From: Caldilineales bacterium
GTDB taxonomy: Bacteria > Chloroflexota > Anaerolineae > J102
Assembly: GCA_024102915.1 (NCBI GenBank)
Contig: JAGFJG010000136.1
Location: 1 to 64,000, forward strand
Length of the DNA stretch: 64,000 nt
Direction of reading: 5' to 3'
Below the pieces are notes generated by a model. That model was not told where the DNA came from. It ran no database searches and saw only the letters and a list, made by a program, of their open reading frames with translations. How positions within the stretch are numbered: the stretch's first letter is position 1; each line of letters starts with the position of its first letter. Of the stretch, positions 19,510-28,176 are shown one piece after another. Made by a program: the position numbers and the translations under genes.

Positions 19510-19908
19510 CTAGTGGGCCTCCTGCTGCTCCTTCACATATGTCTCATAGGCTGAGGCATCCATCAGCGCCTCCATTTCCGAGGAGTCGCTCGGAGCGACT
19601 TTGAATAACCAGGCGCCGTACGGGTCGCTGTTCAGCAATTCGGGTGTGTCGATCAGGTCTTCGTTGATCTCGACCACCTCGCCGGAAACGGGCGAGTATA
19701 CGTCCTCGGCCGCTTTTACCGATTCGGCCACAGCAATAGCTTTGCCCGCCTTTGCTGTCGCGCCCACTTCGGGCAAGTCTACGAAAACCAGATCCGAAAG
19801 CAGATCCTGAGCGTAGTCGCTGATACCCACAACGATCAATCCGCCCTCGGCACGCGCCCACTCATGCGATGTGGCATAGTGGGCTTTTGCATCATACTTG
19901 TATTCCAT
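19510..19908 (-). CDS. gcvH: Glycine cleavage system H protein
   Basis: Lipoyl carrier that shuttles the aminomethyl group from P to T protein and the reduced lipoate to L protein. The 132-residue protein has the lipoylation loop ESVKAAEDVYSP with Lys65 as the lipoate attachment site, and the N-terminal HEWARAEGGLIVVGISDYAQ block typical of GcvH. A strong GGAGG lies seven bases before the ATG. About 113 bases containing repeat DNA separate it from gcvT. The L-protein gene (lpdA) is not in the window. Confidence 0.96.
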   Translation of the reverse strand: MEYKYDAKAHYATSHEWARAEGGLIVVGISDYAQDLLSDLVFVDLPEVGATAKAGKAIAVAESVKAAEDVYSPVSGEVVEINEDLIDTPELLNSDPYGAWLFKVAPSDSSEMEALMDASAYETYVKEQQEAH

Positions 19909-19925
19909 GAGAAAACCTCCGGGAT

Positions 19926-20015
19926 GAGTGATTAGTAGTCAGTAATTAGTAATCAGTGATGAGGCGACGGGGTAACGGCGTAATCCATACTGATTACTTC
20001 ATTACCCCATTACTT
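19926..20015. repeat. Short-period ATTAGTAATCAGT repeat between gcvH and gcvT
   Basis: The spacer reads as repeats of TAGTAGTCAGTAATTAGTAATCAGTGAT followed by a complementary-looking part (ACTGATTACTTCATTACCCC), so the RNA could fold on itself. It resembles, in looser form, the CAGTGGTCAG repeats near the tRNA-Ser genes. Confidence 0.6.
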
Positions 20016-20021
20016 GTTTTA

Positions 20022-21125
20022 TTATCGTCGATAGGCCGGCAGATAGAACGGTCGCTTCACGACCTTGGTCGCCTTCGGCTGGTCGCGGATGATGATGTTG
20101 AGTTCTGTGCCGAGCCGGGACAGATGGGCGGGCACATAGGCCAGGGCGAGAAAACGGTCGAGGCTGGGAGCCTTCATGCCGGTGGTCACCCAACCGACCT
20201 GCTGTTCCCCGTCCGCCACCGCATAGCCCTCGCGGGGCACGCCCCGATCGACCATCTCCAGCCCGACCAGCATCCGGCTCGCGCCTTCGAGCTTGGTCTT
20301 GAGCACAGCCTCGCGGCCCAGCCACGGCCCCTTGTCCCAATCACAAACCCAGGCCAGACGTGCGCCAATCGGCTCCAATTCAGCCGTCATCTCGTGCCCA
20401 TACAACGGCAGGCAGGCTTCGAATCGCAACGAATCCCGTGAGGCCAGGCCGCAGGGCAACAGCCCCTCCGGCTCGCCCGCTTCCAACAGGCTCTCCCACA
20501 TGGCAACAGCCTGCTCCGCCGGGAAAAATAGCTCGTAGCCGTATTCGCCGGTGTAACCGGTCGCGCCGATCAGCGTTTCGATGCCGGCGACATCGCCCAG
20601 AGCGGATGTATGAAAGGTGACTTCGGCCAGCGGGATAGCCGTCAGTTTTTGCAGGATTTCCTGCGCCTTCGGGCCTTGCAAAGCCAGCATGCAGGTGGGG
20701 TCGGAGACATCGATGATGTCGCAATCGAATCCGACGACGTGCGTGTCCAGCCAGAATAGGTCCTTGGCCCGATTGGCGGCATTGACCACCACGAACCACT
20801 CATCCGGCAATCGGTAGATGAAGATGTCGTCGATGAGCGTGCCGTCAGCATAGCAAAGGAAGCTGTATTCGGCATCCCAGACTTTCATCTGGCTGATGTC
20901 GCGCGGCTGCACATATTGCAGGAACACCTCGGCATCGGGGCCGACTACACGGAACTGGCCCATATGGTCGATGTCAAAGAGACCGGCGGCGGTGCGCACA
21001 GCCTGATGCTCGGCCAACGGGCCGGCTGGGTACTGCACGGGCAATTCATAACCGGCAAATGGAACCATGCGGCCGCCCAGGGCCACATGTTGGGCGTACA
21101 GCGGTGTACGATTCAATTCTGACAT
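20022..21125 (-). CDS. gcvT: Aminomethyltransferase (glycine cleavage system T protein)
   Basis: Transfers the methylene group from aminomethyl-GcvH to tetrahydrofolate with release of ammonia. The protein (367 aa) starts MSELNRTPLYAQHVALGGRMVPFAGYELPVQY, the classical GcvT N terminus. It has LFDIDHMGQFRVVG, the GATGYTGEYGYELF motif and a C-terminal barrel with VGWVTTGMKAPSLDRFLALAYV. ATG 21125 is selected because the longer frame to 21377 crosses the glycine riboswitch. It is first gene of the gcv operon. Confidence 0.95.
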   Translation of the reverse strand: MSELNRTPLYAQHVALGGRMVPFAGYELPVQYPAGPLAEHQAVRTAAGLFDIDHMGQFRVVGPDAEVFLQYVQPRDISQMKVWDAEYSFLCYADGTLIDDIFIYRLPDEWFVVVNAANRAKDLFWLDTHVVGFDCDIIDVSDPTCMLALQGPKAQEILQKLTAIPLAEVTFHTSALGDVAGIETLIGATGYTGEYGYELFFPAEQAVAMWESLLEAGEPEGLLPCGLASRDSLRFEACLPLYGHEMTAELEPIGARLAWVCDWDKGPWLGREAVLKTKLEGASRMLVGLEMVDRGVPREGYAVADGEQQVGWVTTGMKAPSLDRFLALAYVPAHLSRLGTELNIIIRDQPKATKVVKRPFYLPAYRR

Positions 21126-21165
21126 TTTGATGAGCCTACCTGATGGGGTTGGATTTCCGAGAATG

Positions 21166-21200
21166 AAAAAGAGCCACGAATCAAGTTGATCCGGGCTCTT
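21166..21200 (-). terminator. Expression-platform terminator of the glycine riboswitch
   Basis: On the minus strand AAGAGCC pairs with GGCTCTT and is followed by TTTTTC, between the second aptamer and gcvT. This is the expected place for glycine-controlled attenuation. Confidence 0.75.
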
Positions 21201-21400
21201 GCTCTGTCCTGAAACCTGAGAGACTCGGAATCGGCTTTCGCAACCGATCCTTGACCCCGTCGGTGTGAGCGCATCAAATGCACCCCACTCTCCAGAGCGC
21301 TGTCGGCAAACGATCCTTTTGCCTGAGAGATTGGCGGTTTCCTCCGGTTGAAAACCGCTTGCACCTTCGGCGATCAATGTCAGACATTGACACTCTCTCG
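21201..21400 (-). promoter_or_regulatory. Tandem glycine riboswitch upstream of gcvT
   Basis: Two glycine aptamers can be read on the minus strand. The first has GAGAGTG, GCCGAAGGTGCAAGC, TCTCTCAGGCAAAAGGA and GACAGCG. The second has CTGGAGAGTGG, CACCGACGGGGTCAAGG, TCTCTCAGGTTTCAGGACAG. The order and the short linker match the known tandem gcvT motif, which usually turns on glycine cleavage genes when glycine is abundant. Confidence 0.93.
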
Positions 21401-21439
21401 AATGCTTCGACCAGCGGGTTTGTAAATTGTCGTAACGGT

Positions 21440-21468
21440 AGTTTAGCAGTCGCCTCCAAATCCGTCAA
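21440..21468 (-). promoter_or_regulatory. Candidate promoter of the gcv operon
   Basis: On the minus strand TTGACG (21468-21463) and TAAACT (21445-21440) are 17 bases apart, placing the transcript start about 30 bases before the first glycine aptamer. Confidence 0.6.
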
Positions 21469-21506
21469 TGCTCTTTGCCACGATTTTGGAGTTCAAAGTT
21501 CCAGGT

Positions 21507-22133
21507 TCAAGGTTGAGGGTCAAAGTCGGGGATTTGCAGCACGGTTACGTTGTCAAGATGCTTGGGGGTGATGGTCTTGTAGAAGTCGGCGATTTCTCGA
21601 AAGTCGACAGCAGGGTTGCCGGTCGGCATCAGGCTTGGCCCCAAGCCCACGGTCTTGGTGCGGTAGTCTACATATCCCAGCACAATCGGGGCTCGCGCAC
21701 CCAGGGCGATATAGTAAAAACCTGTGCGCCAGTTTGATGCCGCCTGCCGGGTGCCTTCGGGAGCGATGATCAGCATCAAAGATTCTTCCTCCTTGAAGCT
21801 GTTCACCATCTGTTGGACGAAATTCGTCCGCTCCCTGCGATTGACCGGAATCCCCCCCAGCTTTCGAAACATCCGGTCTAAGGGGCCACGAAATGCATTA
21901 TCTTTGCCTACCCACCTGAAAGGCAGGCCTGTGCCAAATTTCAAAAAGAGTAAAGCGATGAAGTCCCAATTGGTCGTATGTGGAGCGCCAATGATCACGC
22001 AGTGCAGGGGAGGACTCTGATCGAGGGCAATTCGCCAGCCAAATAAACTCGCGATGAACCGCGTAAAGCGCTGGCTGAAAGTTAAGGAACCTGTCGCGGG
22101 ATAAGGTCCCAGATCGGAAATGTGTGTGCTCAT
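21507..22133 (-). CDS. 1-acyl-sn-glycerol-3-phosphate acyltransferase-like protein
   Basis: PlsC-family acyltransferase of 208 aa. The catalytic HX4D motif is in APHTTNWDF and the acceptor-binding motif in IIAPEGTRQ, with VNRRERTNFVQQMV between. The first helix (LFGWRIALDQ region) suggests membrane association. ATG 22133 has GGAGGA four bases upstream; the long frame to 22319 passes through the divergent promoter region and is rejected. It lies divergent from the CarH-like regulator gene and may share its operator. It could act in membrane lipid or carotenoid-ester modification, which is an inference from context. Confidence 0.85.
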   Translation of the reverse strand: MSTHISDLGPYPATGSLTFSQRFTRFIASLFGWRIALDQSPPLHCVIIGAPHTTNWDFIALLFLKFGTGLPFRWVGKDNAFRGPLDRMFRKLGGIPVNRRERTNFVQQMVNSFKEEESLMLIIAPEGTRQAASNWRTGFYYIALGARAPIVLGYVDYRTKTVGLGPSLMPTGNPAVDFREIADFYKTITPKHLDNVTVLQIPDFDPQP

Positions 22134-22255
22134 AGTCCTCCTCGTGACCCCAAAATGGGCGGCGGTAAGTATAGCATAGTGCGCCGCGCCACAGACAAAC
22201 GAGGAACAAGAATTTAGCATCACAATTTTTGTCAACATTTTTCGCAAAAAAGCCC

Positions 22256-22284
22256 TTGACAAGTCTGCACCATTTCGGTACAAT
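22256..22284 (+). promoter_or_regulatory. Consensus sigma-70-type promoter for the CarH-like operon
   Basis: TTGACA (22256-22261), a 17-base spacer and TACAAT (22279-22284) form a near-consensus promoter 90 bases before the regulator start. Confidence 0.8.
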
Positions 22285-22322
22285 AATTCTTGACAAAACT
22301 TGTACATTATATTTGACAAAAG
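22279..22322. promoter_or_regulatory. Candidate CarH-type operator: tandem ACA-core repeats
   Basis: Four short units, TACAATAATTC, TTGACAAAACT, TGTACATTATA and TTTGACAAAAG, follow one another with an 11-base period, and their ACA cores are 11-13 bases apart. CarH proteins are known to bind three 11-bp direct repeats overlapping a promoter. Here the repeats overlap the -10 box of the regulator promoter and lie in the divergent intergenic region. Identity as operator is inferred. Confidence 0.5.
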
Positions 22323-22373
22323 ACATTTTGATCAGCAGTCATTGGTGATCAAATAAATTTGAAGGAGTTCAGC

Positions 22374-23693
22374 GTGTCGACAATTCACACAATGGATGAT
22401 TCGCCAGCCTACAACCTCAAAGCCGTCGTCCGGGAAACCGGTCTCAAGCCGGATACGCTGCGAGCCTGGGAACGTCGTTACGGTCTGCCGCAACCGCAGC
22501 GCAGCAGTGGACGCCATCGTCTGTATTCCCAACGCGATATCGACACGTTGAAATGGCTGGTCGAGCGGCAGGAAGAGGGGATGACGATCAGCCGGGCGGT
22601 CGACCTTTGGCAGAAGCTGGAAAGCGAGGGCCAGGATCCGCTGCTATCTTTTGTGACGACGCCGCAGACAATTCTGCCTGTGATGCAGGGAGCAGCGCTG
22701 GACGAACTACGAGCAGCCTGGCTGGAAGCATGTGTGAACTTCGACGAAGCCAGGGCGGAGATGATCCTCTCCCAGGCGTTCGCTCTGTTCCCCCCCGATA
22801 TCGTCGCCCTGGATTTGATCCGCGTCGCACTCGTGCAGGTGGGCGAAGGCTGGCACGCAGGCATGTACTCCGTCCAGCAAGAGCATTTCACCTCAGAACT
22901 GGCCGTCCGCCGCCTGGAAGCATTGATTGCGGTGGCGTCTCCGCCGACACGAAAATCGAGGATTATGATCGGCTGCGCGCCCAATGAAGCCCATACGATC
23001 AGCGCCATCCTCCTCACCTATCTTTTGCGTCGCCAGGGCTGGCACACGATCTATCTGGGCGCCAATGTGCCGGAGATCAACCTGGAAACCTCCATCCGAC
23101 AGGCGCGCCCCGACCTTGTGATTCTTGCCGCCCAACTTTTGTCAACCGCAGCCTCCCTCAAGGCAATGTCTCTGAAATTGCAAGAAATGAATGTCCCGCT
23201 GGCGTTTGGCGGCATTATTTTCACGCAAGCGCCGGGTCTTCGCCAGCACATCGCCGGACATTACCTGGGCGATTCTTTGGAAGAAGCGCCAGCAGTCGTG
23301 GAACGGATCGTGCATTCAGCCACGATTGTGCCTGACCCGACTCCTCCGCCGGTCGGGTACGCCCAGGCGCTTTCGCATTTTCAGGAAAATCGGGCGTTGA
23401 TCGCCGCGCGGGTCTGGCAGATGATCAAATCCAACGGCGGGGCGCTGACCGCTGCCAATCTCAACATTGCCAATACCCATCTGGGCAATGACATCGAAGC
23501 GGCGCTGCAACTGGGTGACATTGAATTCCTGAATAACAATATCTCCTGGATCAAAGGGCTTACCCAGGAGCGAGAGATGCCGCCTGGGATCATTCAGAGC
23601 TACCTGAAAGTCTATCATCAGGCTGCGGACGAATATCTTGACCCGCGCGGCCGTCCTATCCTTGACTGGCTGCAGAAAGCCTCACAGTCCTGA
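22374..23693 (+). CDS. carH: MerR-type, B12-binding photoreceptor-like transcription regulator (CarH/LitR family) with C-terminal extension
   Basis: CarH-type regulators repress genes in the dark as adenosylcobalamin-bound tetramers and release DNA in light. A MerR-like wHTH is at residues 14-65 (YNLKAVVRETGLKPDTLRAWERRYGLP). The cobalamin cap domain has the W-x9-EH photoreceptor signature (Trp160, Glu170-His171). The Rossmann B12 domain has Glu205-x-His207 (PNEAHTIS) as the axial-ligand position and LGANVPEINL. Spacing from His171 to His207 is close to that of the characterised Thermus protein. GTG 22374 is preferred (AAGGAG six bases upstream). About 120 residues after residue 318 are an extra helical domain not seen in short CarH. 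The downstream photolyase and desaturase-like genes fit a light-induced operon. Confidence 0.85.
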   Translation: MSTIHTMDDSPAYNLKAVVRETGLKPDTLRAWERRYGLPQPQRSSGRHRLYSQRDIDTLKWLVERQEEGMTISRAVDLWQKLESEGQDPLLSFVTTPQTILPVMQGAALDELRAAWLEACVNFDEARAEMILSQAFALFPPDIVALDLIRVALVQVGEGWHAGMYSVQQEHFTSELAVRRLEALIAVASPPTRKSRIMIGCAPNEAHTISAILLTYLLRRQGWHTIYLGANVPEINLETSIRQARPDLVILAAQLLSTAASLKAMSLKLQEMNVPLAFGGIIFTQAPGLRQHIAGHYLGDSLEEAPAVVERIVHSATIVPDPTPPPVGYAQALSHFQENRALIAARVWQMIKSNGGALTAANLNIANTHLGNDIEAALQLGDIEFLNNNISWIKGLTQEREMPPGIIQSYLKVYHQAADEYLDPRGRPILDWLQKASQS

Positions 23694-23722
23694 TTCACCT
23701 GAAAACCAACGGAGAGAAAATT

Positions 23723-24652
23723 ATGCGCATTATTATTACTGGAGGCAGCGGCCTCATTGGTTCCAGACTGACCGCCGAACTGAACAAAGCTGGATACGAA
23801 GTCATCGTCCTGTCCCGAAATCCGGAAAAGAAAGCTTCCGAACTGGCGGCGGGGACAGAATGCGTCGGTTGGGATTGCAAGACAACCGAAGGATGGGGTC
23901 ATCTGGCGGATGGGGCTTTTGCGATCATCAATCTGGCGGGCGAGAGCATTGCCGGGGAAGGCACGATCCCATCTCGCTGGAATGACGAGCGCAAACAGCG
24001 CATTGTCGAAAGTCGGATTCAGGCAGGGCTGGCCGTGGTCGACGCCGTGCAGGCAGCCACCGAAAAACCCAAACTCGTCATCCAGGCCTCCGCCGTCGGC
24101 TACTATGGCCAGGTGCAGGAAGATACGGTTTTCACGGAAGAAAGCGAGCCAGCGAATGACTTCCTGGGCAAGACCGTGCAACTGTGGGAAGATTCAACCG
24201 AGCCGGTCGAAGAGATGGGCGTACGGCGTGTGATTGTTCGCACCGGACTGGCGCTGAGCATGGATGGCGGCCCTCTGCCCTTGCTGGCGTTTCAACACAA
24301 GGTTTTTGCGGGCGGACGCCTGGGCAGCGGCGACCAATGGATGCCCTGGATTCACATGGACGACGAAATCGCCGCCATCCGCTTCCTGCTGGAAAAGGAA
24401 GACGCTTCCGGCCCATACAATTTGTCTGCGCCGAATCCCGTGACAAACAAGGAGTTTAGCAAGGTGCTGGGCCGCGTGATGAATCGGCCCTCCTTGATCC
24501 CAGCACCGGCATTCGCCATGCGCGCTGCGTTGGGAGAAATCTCAACACTTGTACTCGACGGCCAGCGCGCAGTTCCCCACCGTCTACTTGAAGCTGGGTA
24601 CAAGTTCAAGTATCCCGATCTCTTCTACGCCCTGCGAAATCTGGTGAAATAG
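23723..24652 (+). CDS. TIGR01777-type epimerase/SDR protein (YfcH-like)
   Basis: Extended SDR fold of 309 aa. The NAD(P)-binding GGSGLIGSRLTAEL is at the N terminus, INLAGESIAGEG at about residue 71 is the hallmark of the TIGR01777/YfcH group, and QASAVGYYG contains the Tyr region. The C-terminal DUF1731-like domain has VLGRVMNRPSLIPAPAFAMRAALGEIS. The reaction of this family is not known. Members often lie near photolyase and SRPBCC genes, as here. GGAGAG precedes the ATG, and only 29 bases separate it from the CarH-like gene. Confidence 0.9.
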   Translation: MRIIITGGSGLIGSRLTAELNKAGYEVIVLSRNPEKKASELAAGTECVGWDCKTTEGWGHLADGAFAIINLAGESIAGEGTIPSRWNDERKQRIVESRIQAGLAVVDAVQAATEKPKLVIQASAVGYYGQVQEDTVFTEESEPANDFLGKTVQLWEDSTEPVEEMGVRRVIVRTGLALSMDGGPLPLLAFQHKVFAGGRLGSGDQWMPWIHMDDEIAAIRFLLEKEDASGPYNLSAPNPVTNKEFSKVLGRVMNRPSLIPAPAFAMRAALGEISTLVLDGQRAVPHRLLEAGYKFKYPDLFYALRNLVK

Positions 24653-24702
24653 TTCGAGTCTCCGTAACGACAGAATAAACTTGCCCTTCCTCATCTCATC
24701 TG

Positions 24703-24727
24703 GCGCAGCCTAGCCGCTGCGCTTTTT
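24703..24727 (+). terminator. Hairpin with T-run inside the light operon
   Basis: GCGCAGC and GCTGCGC form a 7-bp stem with a 6-base loop followed by TTTTT. It lies between the epimerase and SRPBCC genes and could attenuate transcription of the distal genes. Confidence 0.65.
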
Positions 24728-24742
24728 ATTGACCCGCCCCCT

Positions 24743-25189
24743 ATGAAATCCTTTCGACACAGTTTCGCAGTCAAAGCCCCGATCGACGATGTGATCGCTT
24801 TCCATCGCCATTCCCAAAACATGGGCGCCATCACCCCGCCTCCAATCATACCCCGCATTCATCGTGCACCCGAATTTCTGGATGAGGGGCAGGAGATGAA
24901 TTTCACGCTGTGGATGGGGCCAATTCCGATTCATTGGGTCGCTCGCTACGAGAACGTCACCGCCAATAGCTTCATCGACCGCCAGGTCGATGGGCCTTTC
25001 CGGCAATGGGTGCACGAACACCGATTCGAGTCGGTGGATGACCAAGCGACGATTGTGCACGACAGCATCAGTCTGAAATTCAAGCCCGACTTATGGAATC
25101 GGTTGATTGGCATGGGCATGTGGGTTGGGCTGCCGATCCTCTTCGCCTATCGCCAGAAACAGACGAGAAAATTGCTGGAAAAATCGTGA
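24743..25189 (+). CDS. SRPBCC-family (START-like) ligand-binding protein
   Basis: A 148-residue helix-grip protein beginning [23 protein letters not shown], with [29 protein letters not shown] and a C-terminal long helix, as in the polyketide-cyclase/ligand-binding family. No catalytic residues can be assigned; members bind hydrophobic ligands, which would suit a carotenoid or lipid pathway. It overlaps the next gene start by 4 bp (GTGA), so it is coupled to the flavoprotein. No strong ribosome site is visible, and the terminator hairpin just upstream may limit its expression. Confidence 0.8.
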   Translation: MKSFRHSFAVKAPIDDVIAFHRHSQNMGAITPPPIIPRIHRAPEFLDEGQEMNFTLWMGPIPIHWVARYENVTANSFIDRQVDGPFRQWVHEHRFESVDDQATIVHDSISLKFKPDLWNRLIGMGMWVGLPILFAYRQKQTRKLLEKS

Positions 25190-26736
25190 AGCGGCTCGTC
25201 ATTATCGGCGCGGGCATCGGCGGATTGACCGCGGCGGCAGCGCTCGCCCGCGCTGGGTTGGATGTGACCGTGCTCGAAGCGCACGTTTATGCAGGCGGTT
25301 GCGCCGGGACTTTCTATCATCAGGGCTATCGCTTCGACGCCGGAACGACACTGGCCGGAGGATTCTATCCTGGCGGCCCCATGGATCGGGTGGCGCAGGC
25401 GGCAGGGATTGAGCGCTGGCCCGCCAGGTCAGCCAGCCCGGCCATGGTCGTGCATCTCCCGGGCGGCGAACAGGTGACTCGGTGGGGTGACGAAAGGCGG
25501 TGGGAAGAGCGTCGAAATGCCTTCGGCGAATCGAGCCTGCCTTTCTGGCGTTGGCAAGAACGGACTGCGGACGCACTCTGGGCTTTGGCACTTCGACAGC
25601 CAGCCTGGCCGCCGCAAACAGCATCCGAAGCGATTCAACTCGCCAGCACCGGCTTGAACTGGCTACGAGAAGATTGGCGAAATCGCCTCAGCCCCGAACT
25701 GCTCGGCGATGCGTTTCGCCCGGCAGCAGCGCATCTGAATAATGCGCCAGAATCATTGCGAGACTTTGGCGACGCCCAGTTATTGATTTCCGCCCAAACC
25801 GACAGCACTCAGGCTAACGCCCTCTTCGCCGCTTCCGCTCTCGACCTGCCCCGACGAGGCGTGGTGCACCTGCGCGGCGGCATGGGCGGCATCGCCGAGA
25901 CCCTGGTTACCGCCATCCGTAATGCTGGCGGCACGGTGCTCCTCCGCCAGCAAGTCAAGCGCATTGTGCGAGAAAAGGGTCGCCCCATCGCAGTCGAAAC
26001 CCGTCGCGGCGACTCTTTCCCTGCCGATATCGTCGTCGCAAACCTGACCCCGTGGAATATCCGCCCACTGCTCGAAGCGCCTCTCCCGCCGCGATTGGCC
26101 CGATTGCCCGAACGACCAGCGGACGGATGGAGCGCATTCATGGTCTATGTCGGGCTCGATGAGGATGCGCTTCCGTTCAATCTGGCATTACATCATCAAA
26201 TAATACGCGGGCGACCCCTGGCGGAAGGGAACACCCTCTTCCTATCGCTCAGCCCGGCCTGGGATACAGGACGAGCGCCTCAGGGCCGCAGAGCGCTGAC
26301 CATCAGCACGCACACTGATTTACGGCCCTGGTGGGATCTATTCGAGCATGACCGTTCAGCCTATGAACAGCGTAAGGCGACATACACAGAAAAAATCCTC
26401 CGAGCCGCCGAACAGGTTTTGCCGGGCCTGCGAGACGCCTCCGACCTGGCGCTGCCGGGAACGCCTGTCACTTTTCAACGCTTTACAAGGCGGGCCGGGG
26501 GATGGGTGGGCGGATTTCCCCAAACCAATCTGTTTCGCACCTGGGGGCCACGCCTTGCGCCCGACCTGTGGATGGTGGGCGACAGCATCTTTCCGGGCCA
26601 ATCCACCGCAGCGGTCGCTCTGGGCGGTCTGCGTGTCGCTCACGGCATCGCCACAGGTTTGGGAATGCGACTGGACGAACCTGCCGCAATGAATATGAAC
26701 GCCTTGAACACACGACCGGAAATCGAATATTCATGA
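25186..26736 (+). CDS. Phytoene-desaturase-like FAD-dependent oxidoreductase
   Basis: A 516-residue flavoprotein of the CrtI/CrtISO/retinol-saturase group. The N-terminal dinucleotide-binding motif [19 protein letters not shown] is followed by [32 protein letters not shown] is the typical second FAD-binding block, and a C-terminal [25 protein letters not shown] motif binds FAD. GTG 25186 overlaps the upstream stop and puts the dinucleotide motif at the N terminus. The substrate may be a carotenoid or another polyprenoid, inferred from family and from the light operon; no phytoene synthase gene is in the window. Its stop overlaps the photolyase start (ATGA). Confidence 0.85.
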   Translation: MKRLVIIGAGIGGLTAAAALARAGLDVTVLEAHVYAGGCAGTFYHQGYRFDAGTTLAGGFYPGGPMDRVAQAAGIERWPARSASPAMVVHLPGGEQVTRWGDERRWEERRNAFGESSLPFWRWQERTADALWALALRQPAWPPQTASEAIQLASTGLNWLREDWRNRLSPELLGDAFRPAAAHLNNAPESLRDFGDAQLLISAQTDSTQANALFAASALDLPRRGVVHLRGGMGGIAETLVTAIRNAGGTVLLRQQVKRIVREKGRPIAVETRRGDSFPADIVVANLTPWNIRPLLEAPLPPRLARLPERPADGWSAFMVYVGLDEDALPFNLALHHQIIRGRPLAEGNTLFLSLSPAWDTGRAPQGRRALTISTHTDLRPWWDLFEHDRSAYEQRKATYTEKILRAAEQVLPGLRDASDLALPGTPVTFQRFTRRAGGWVGGFPQTNLFRTWGPRLAPDLWMVGDSIFPGQSTAAVALGGLRVAHGIATGLGMRLDEPAAMNMNALNTRPEIEYS

Positions 26737-28142
26737 CCACCGCCATTGTCTGGTTCCGCCGGGACCTGCGAATATCCGACAACCCCGCGTTGACCTACGC
26801 CCTGGCCCACGCCGACGAGGTCATCCCCGCTTTCATCCTCGACCCGGCTTTGCGCAACTCGCGATATGTCGGCGAAAAACGAGTGGACTTCCTGTGGGGC
26901 GGTCTTGCCAGTCTCGACCAAAGCCTGAGAGAGCGGGGCAGTCGCCTCATTCTGCGCCAGGGCGAACCGGCGGAAGCCCTCTCCCAACTGGCTGCCGAAA
27001 CCAACGCCAGCTTCGTCACAGCCGAGCGTGATTATTCTCCATTCGCCCGCAAACGTGATCAGCACGTCTCCGAACGATTGAAGCTCGTGCTGCAGGGCGG
27101 CGCCAGCGTTCTGCAACCGGAAGAAGTGCTCAAGGATGACGGCTCGCCTTATGTGGTCTATACGCCATATAGTCGCACCTGGAAGCAGCGAATGGGGTTG
27201 ACGCCCATCCATCTCGAAGAAGCGCCGGAAGCGATAGTGACGCCCTCCGTCGTTGAAGGGTTGCCGTTGCCCGCTATCGGAAAACAAAGCCTGTTTCCAC
27301 CCGGAGAAGCGGAGGCGCAACGCCGGTTGAACGCCTTCATTGGGGGTGACAATCCGGCGATCTTTTACTATGCCGAACAGCGCAATCGCATGGATCTGGA
27401 GGGAACGTCGCAGCTTTCGCCCTATCTGCGCTTTGGCATGCTCTCGCCGCGCCAGGCCGTGATAAGCGCTCAGAGTGCAATCGCTTCAGCCCCGAATGCC
27501 CAGGCTCGCAAAGGCGCTGAAACCTGGCTGAATGAACTCATCTGGCGTGAGTTCTATCTTTCGATTCTATTCCATTTCCCTCACGTGATGCGCGAGGCTT
27601 TCCGGCCCGAATATGACAACATCGTCTGGCAGAATGACAAGGACGATTTCGCCGCCTGGCGCGAAGGCCGCACTGGCTATCCAATCGTCGATGCCGCCAT
27701 GCGACAGCTTGCCGCCACAGGCTGGATGCACAATCGCGCTCGCATGATCGTCGCTTCCTTCTTGGTAAAAGACTTGTTGATTGATTGGCGCTGGGGCGAG
27801 CGCTGGTTTATGCAAAATCTGGTGGATGGCGATCCGGCGGCCAATAACGGCGGCTGGCAATGGACTGCCGGTGTGGGGGTGGATGCAGCGCCCTATTTCC
27901 GCGTATTCAATCCGGTTTTACAAGGACGCAAATTCGATCCCGGCGGCGATTTTGTGCGACGTTGGGCGCCAGAGCTTGCTAACGTGCCCAACCGATACAT
28001 TCACAATCCGTGGGAAATGCCTGCGGCGGAACAGCGGGCCGCTGGCTGCCAGATTGGTCGAGATTACCCTCTGCCGGTCGTCGATCATAAGGCAGCTCGG
28101 GACCGGACGCTGACGGCATACGCTCAGGCGCGTGCATCCTGA
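26733..28142 (+). CDS. phrB: Deoxyribodipyrimidine photo-lyase (class I CPD photolyase/cryptochrome family)
   Basis: Repairs UV-induced cyclobutane pyrimidine dimers using FADH- and blue light. The 469-residue protein starts [19 protein letters not shown] (antenna-binding Rossmann domain). The FAD domain has [70 protein letters not shown] and [24 protein letters not shown], including the Trp residues of the electron-transfer chain. ATG 26733 overlaps the upstream stop (ATGA). It is the last gene of the light operon, convergent with the aldo/keto reductase gene 34 bases away. Confidence 0.95.
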   Translation: MTTAIVWFRRDLRISDNPALTYALAHADEVIPAFILDPALRNSRYVGEKRVDFLWGGLASLDQSLRERGSRLILRQGEPAEALSQLAAETNASFVTAERDYSPFARKRDQHVSERLKLVLQGGASVLQPEEVLKDDGSPYVVYTPYSRTWKQRMGLTPIHLEEAPEAIVTPSVVEGLPLPAIGKQSLFPPGEAEAQRRLNAFIGGDNPAIFYYAEQRNRMDLEGTSQLSPYLRFGMLSPRQAVISAQSAIASAPNAQARKGAETWLNELIWREFYLSILFHFPHVMREAFRPEYDNIVWQNDKDDFAAWREGRTGYPIVDAAMRQLAATGWMHNRARMIVASFLVKDLLIDWRWGERWFMQNLVDGDPAANNGGWQWTAGVGVDAAPYFRVFNPVLQGRKFDPGGDFVRRWAPELANVPNRYIHNPWEMPAAEQRAAGCQIGRDYPLPVVDHKAARDRTLTAYAQARAS

Positions 28143-28176
28143 CCCCGCCATTCTATTGACCCCGGCCTTCGACCTC

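Noticed and set aside
21126..21377. N-terminal extension of gcvT
   Set aside because: It translates the glycine riboswitch; the GcvT signature starts at 21125.
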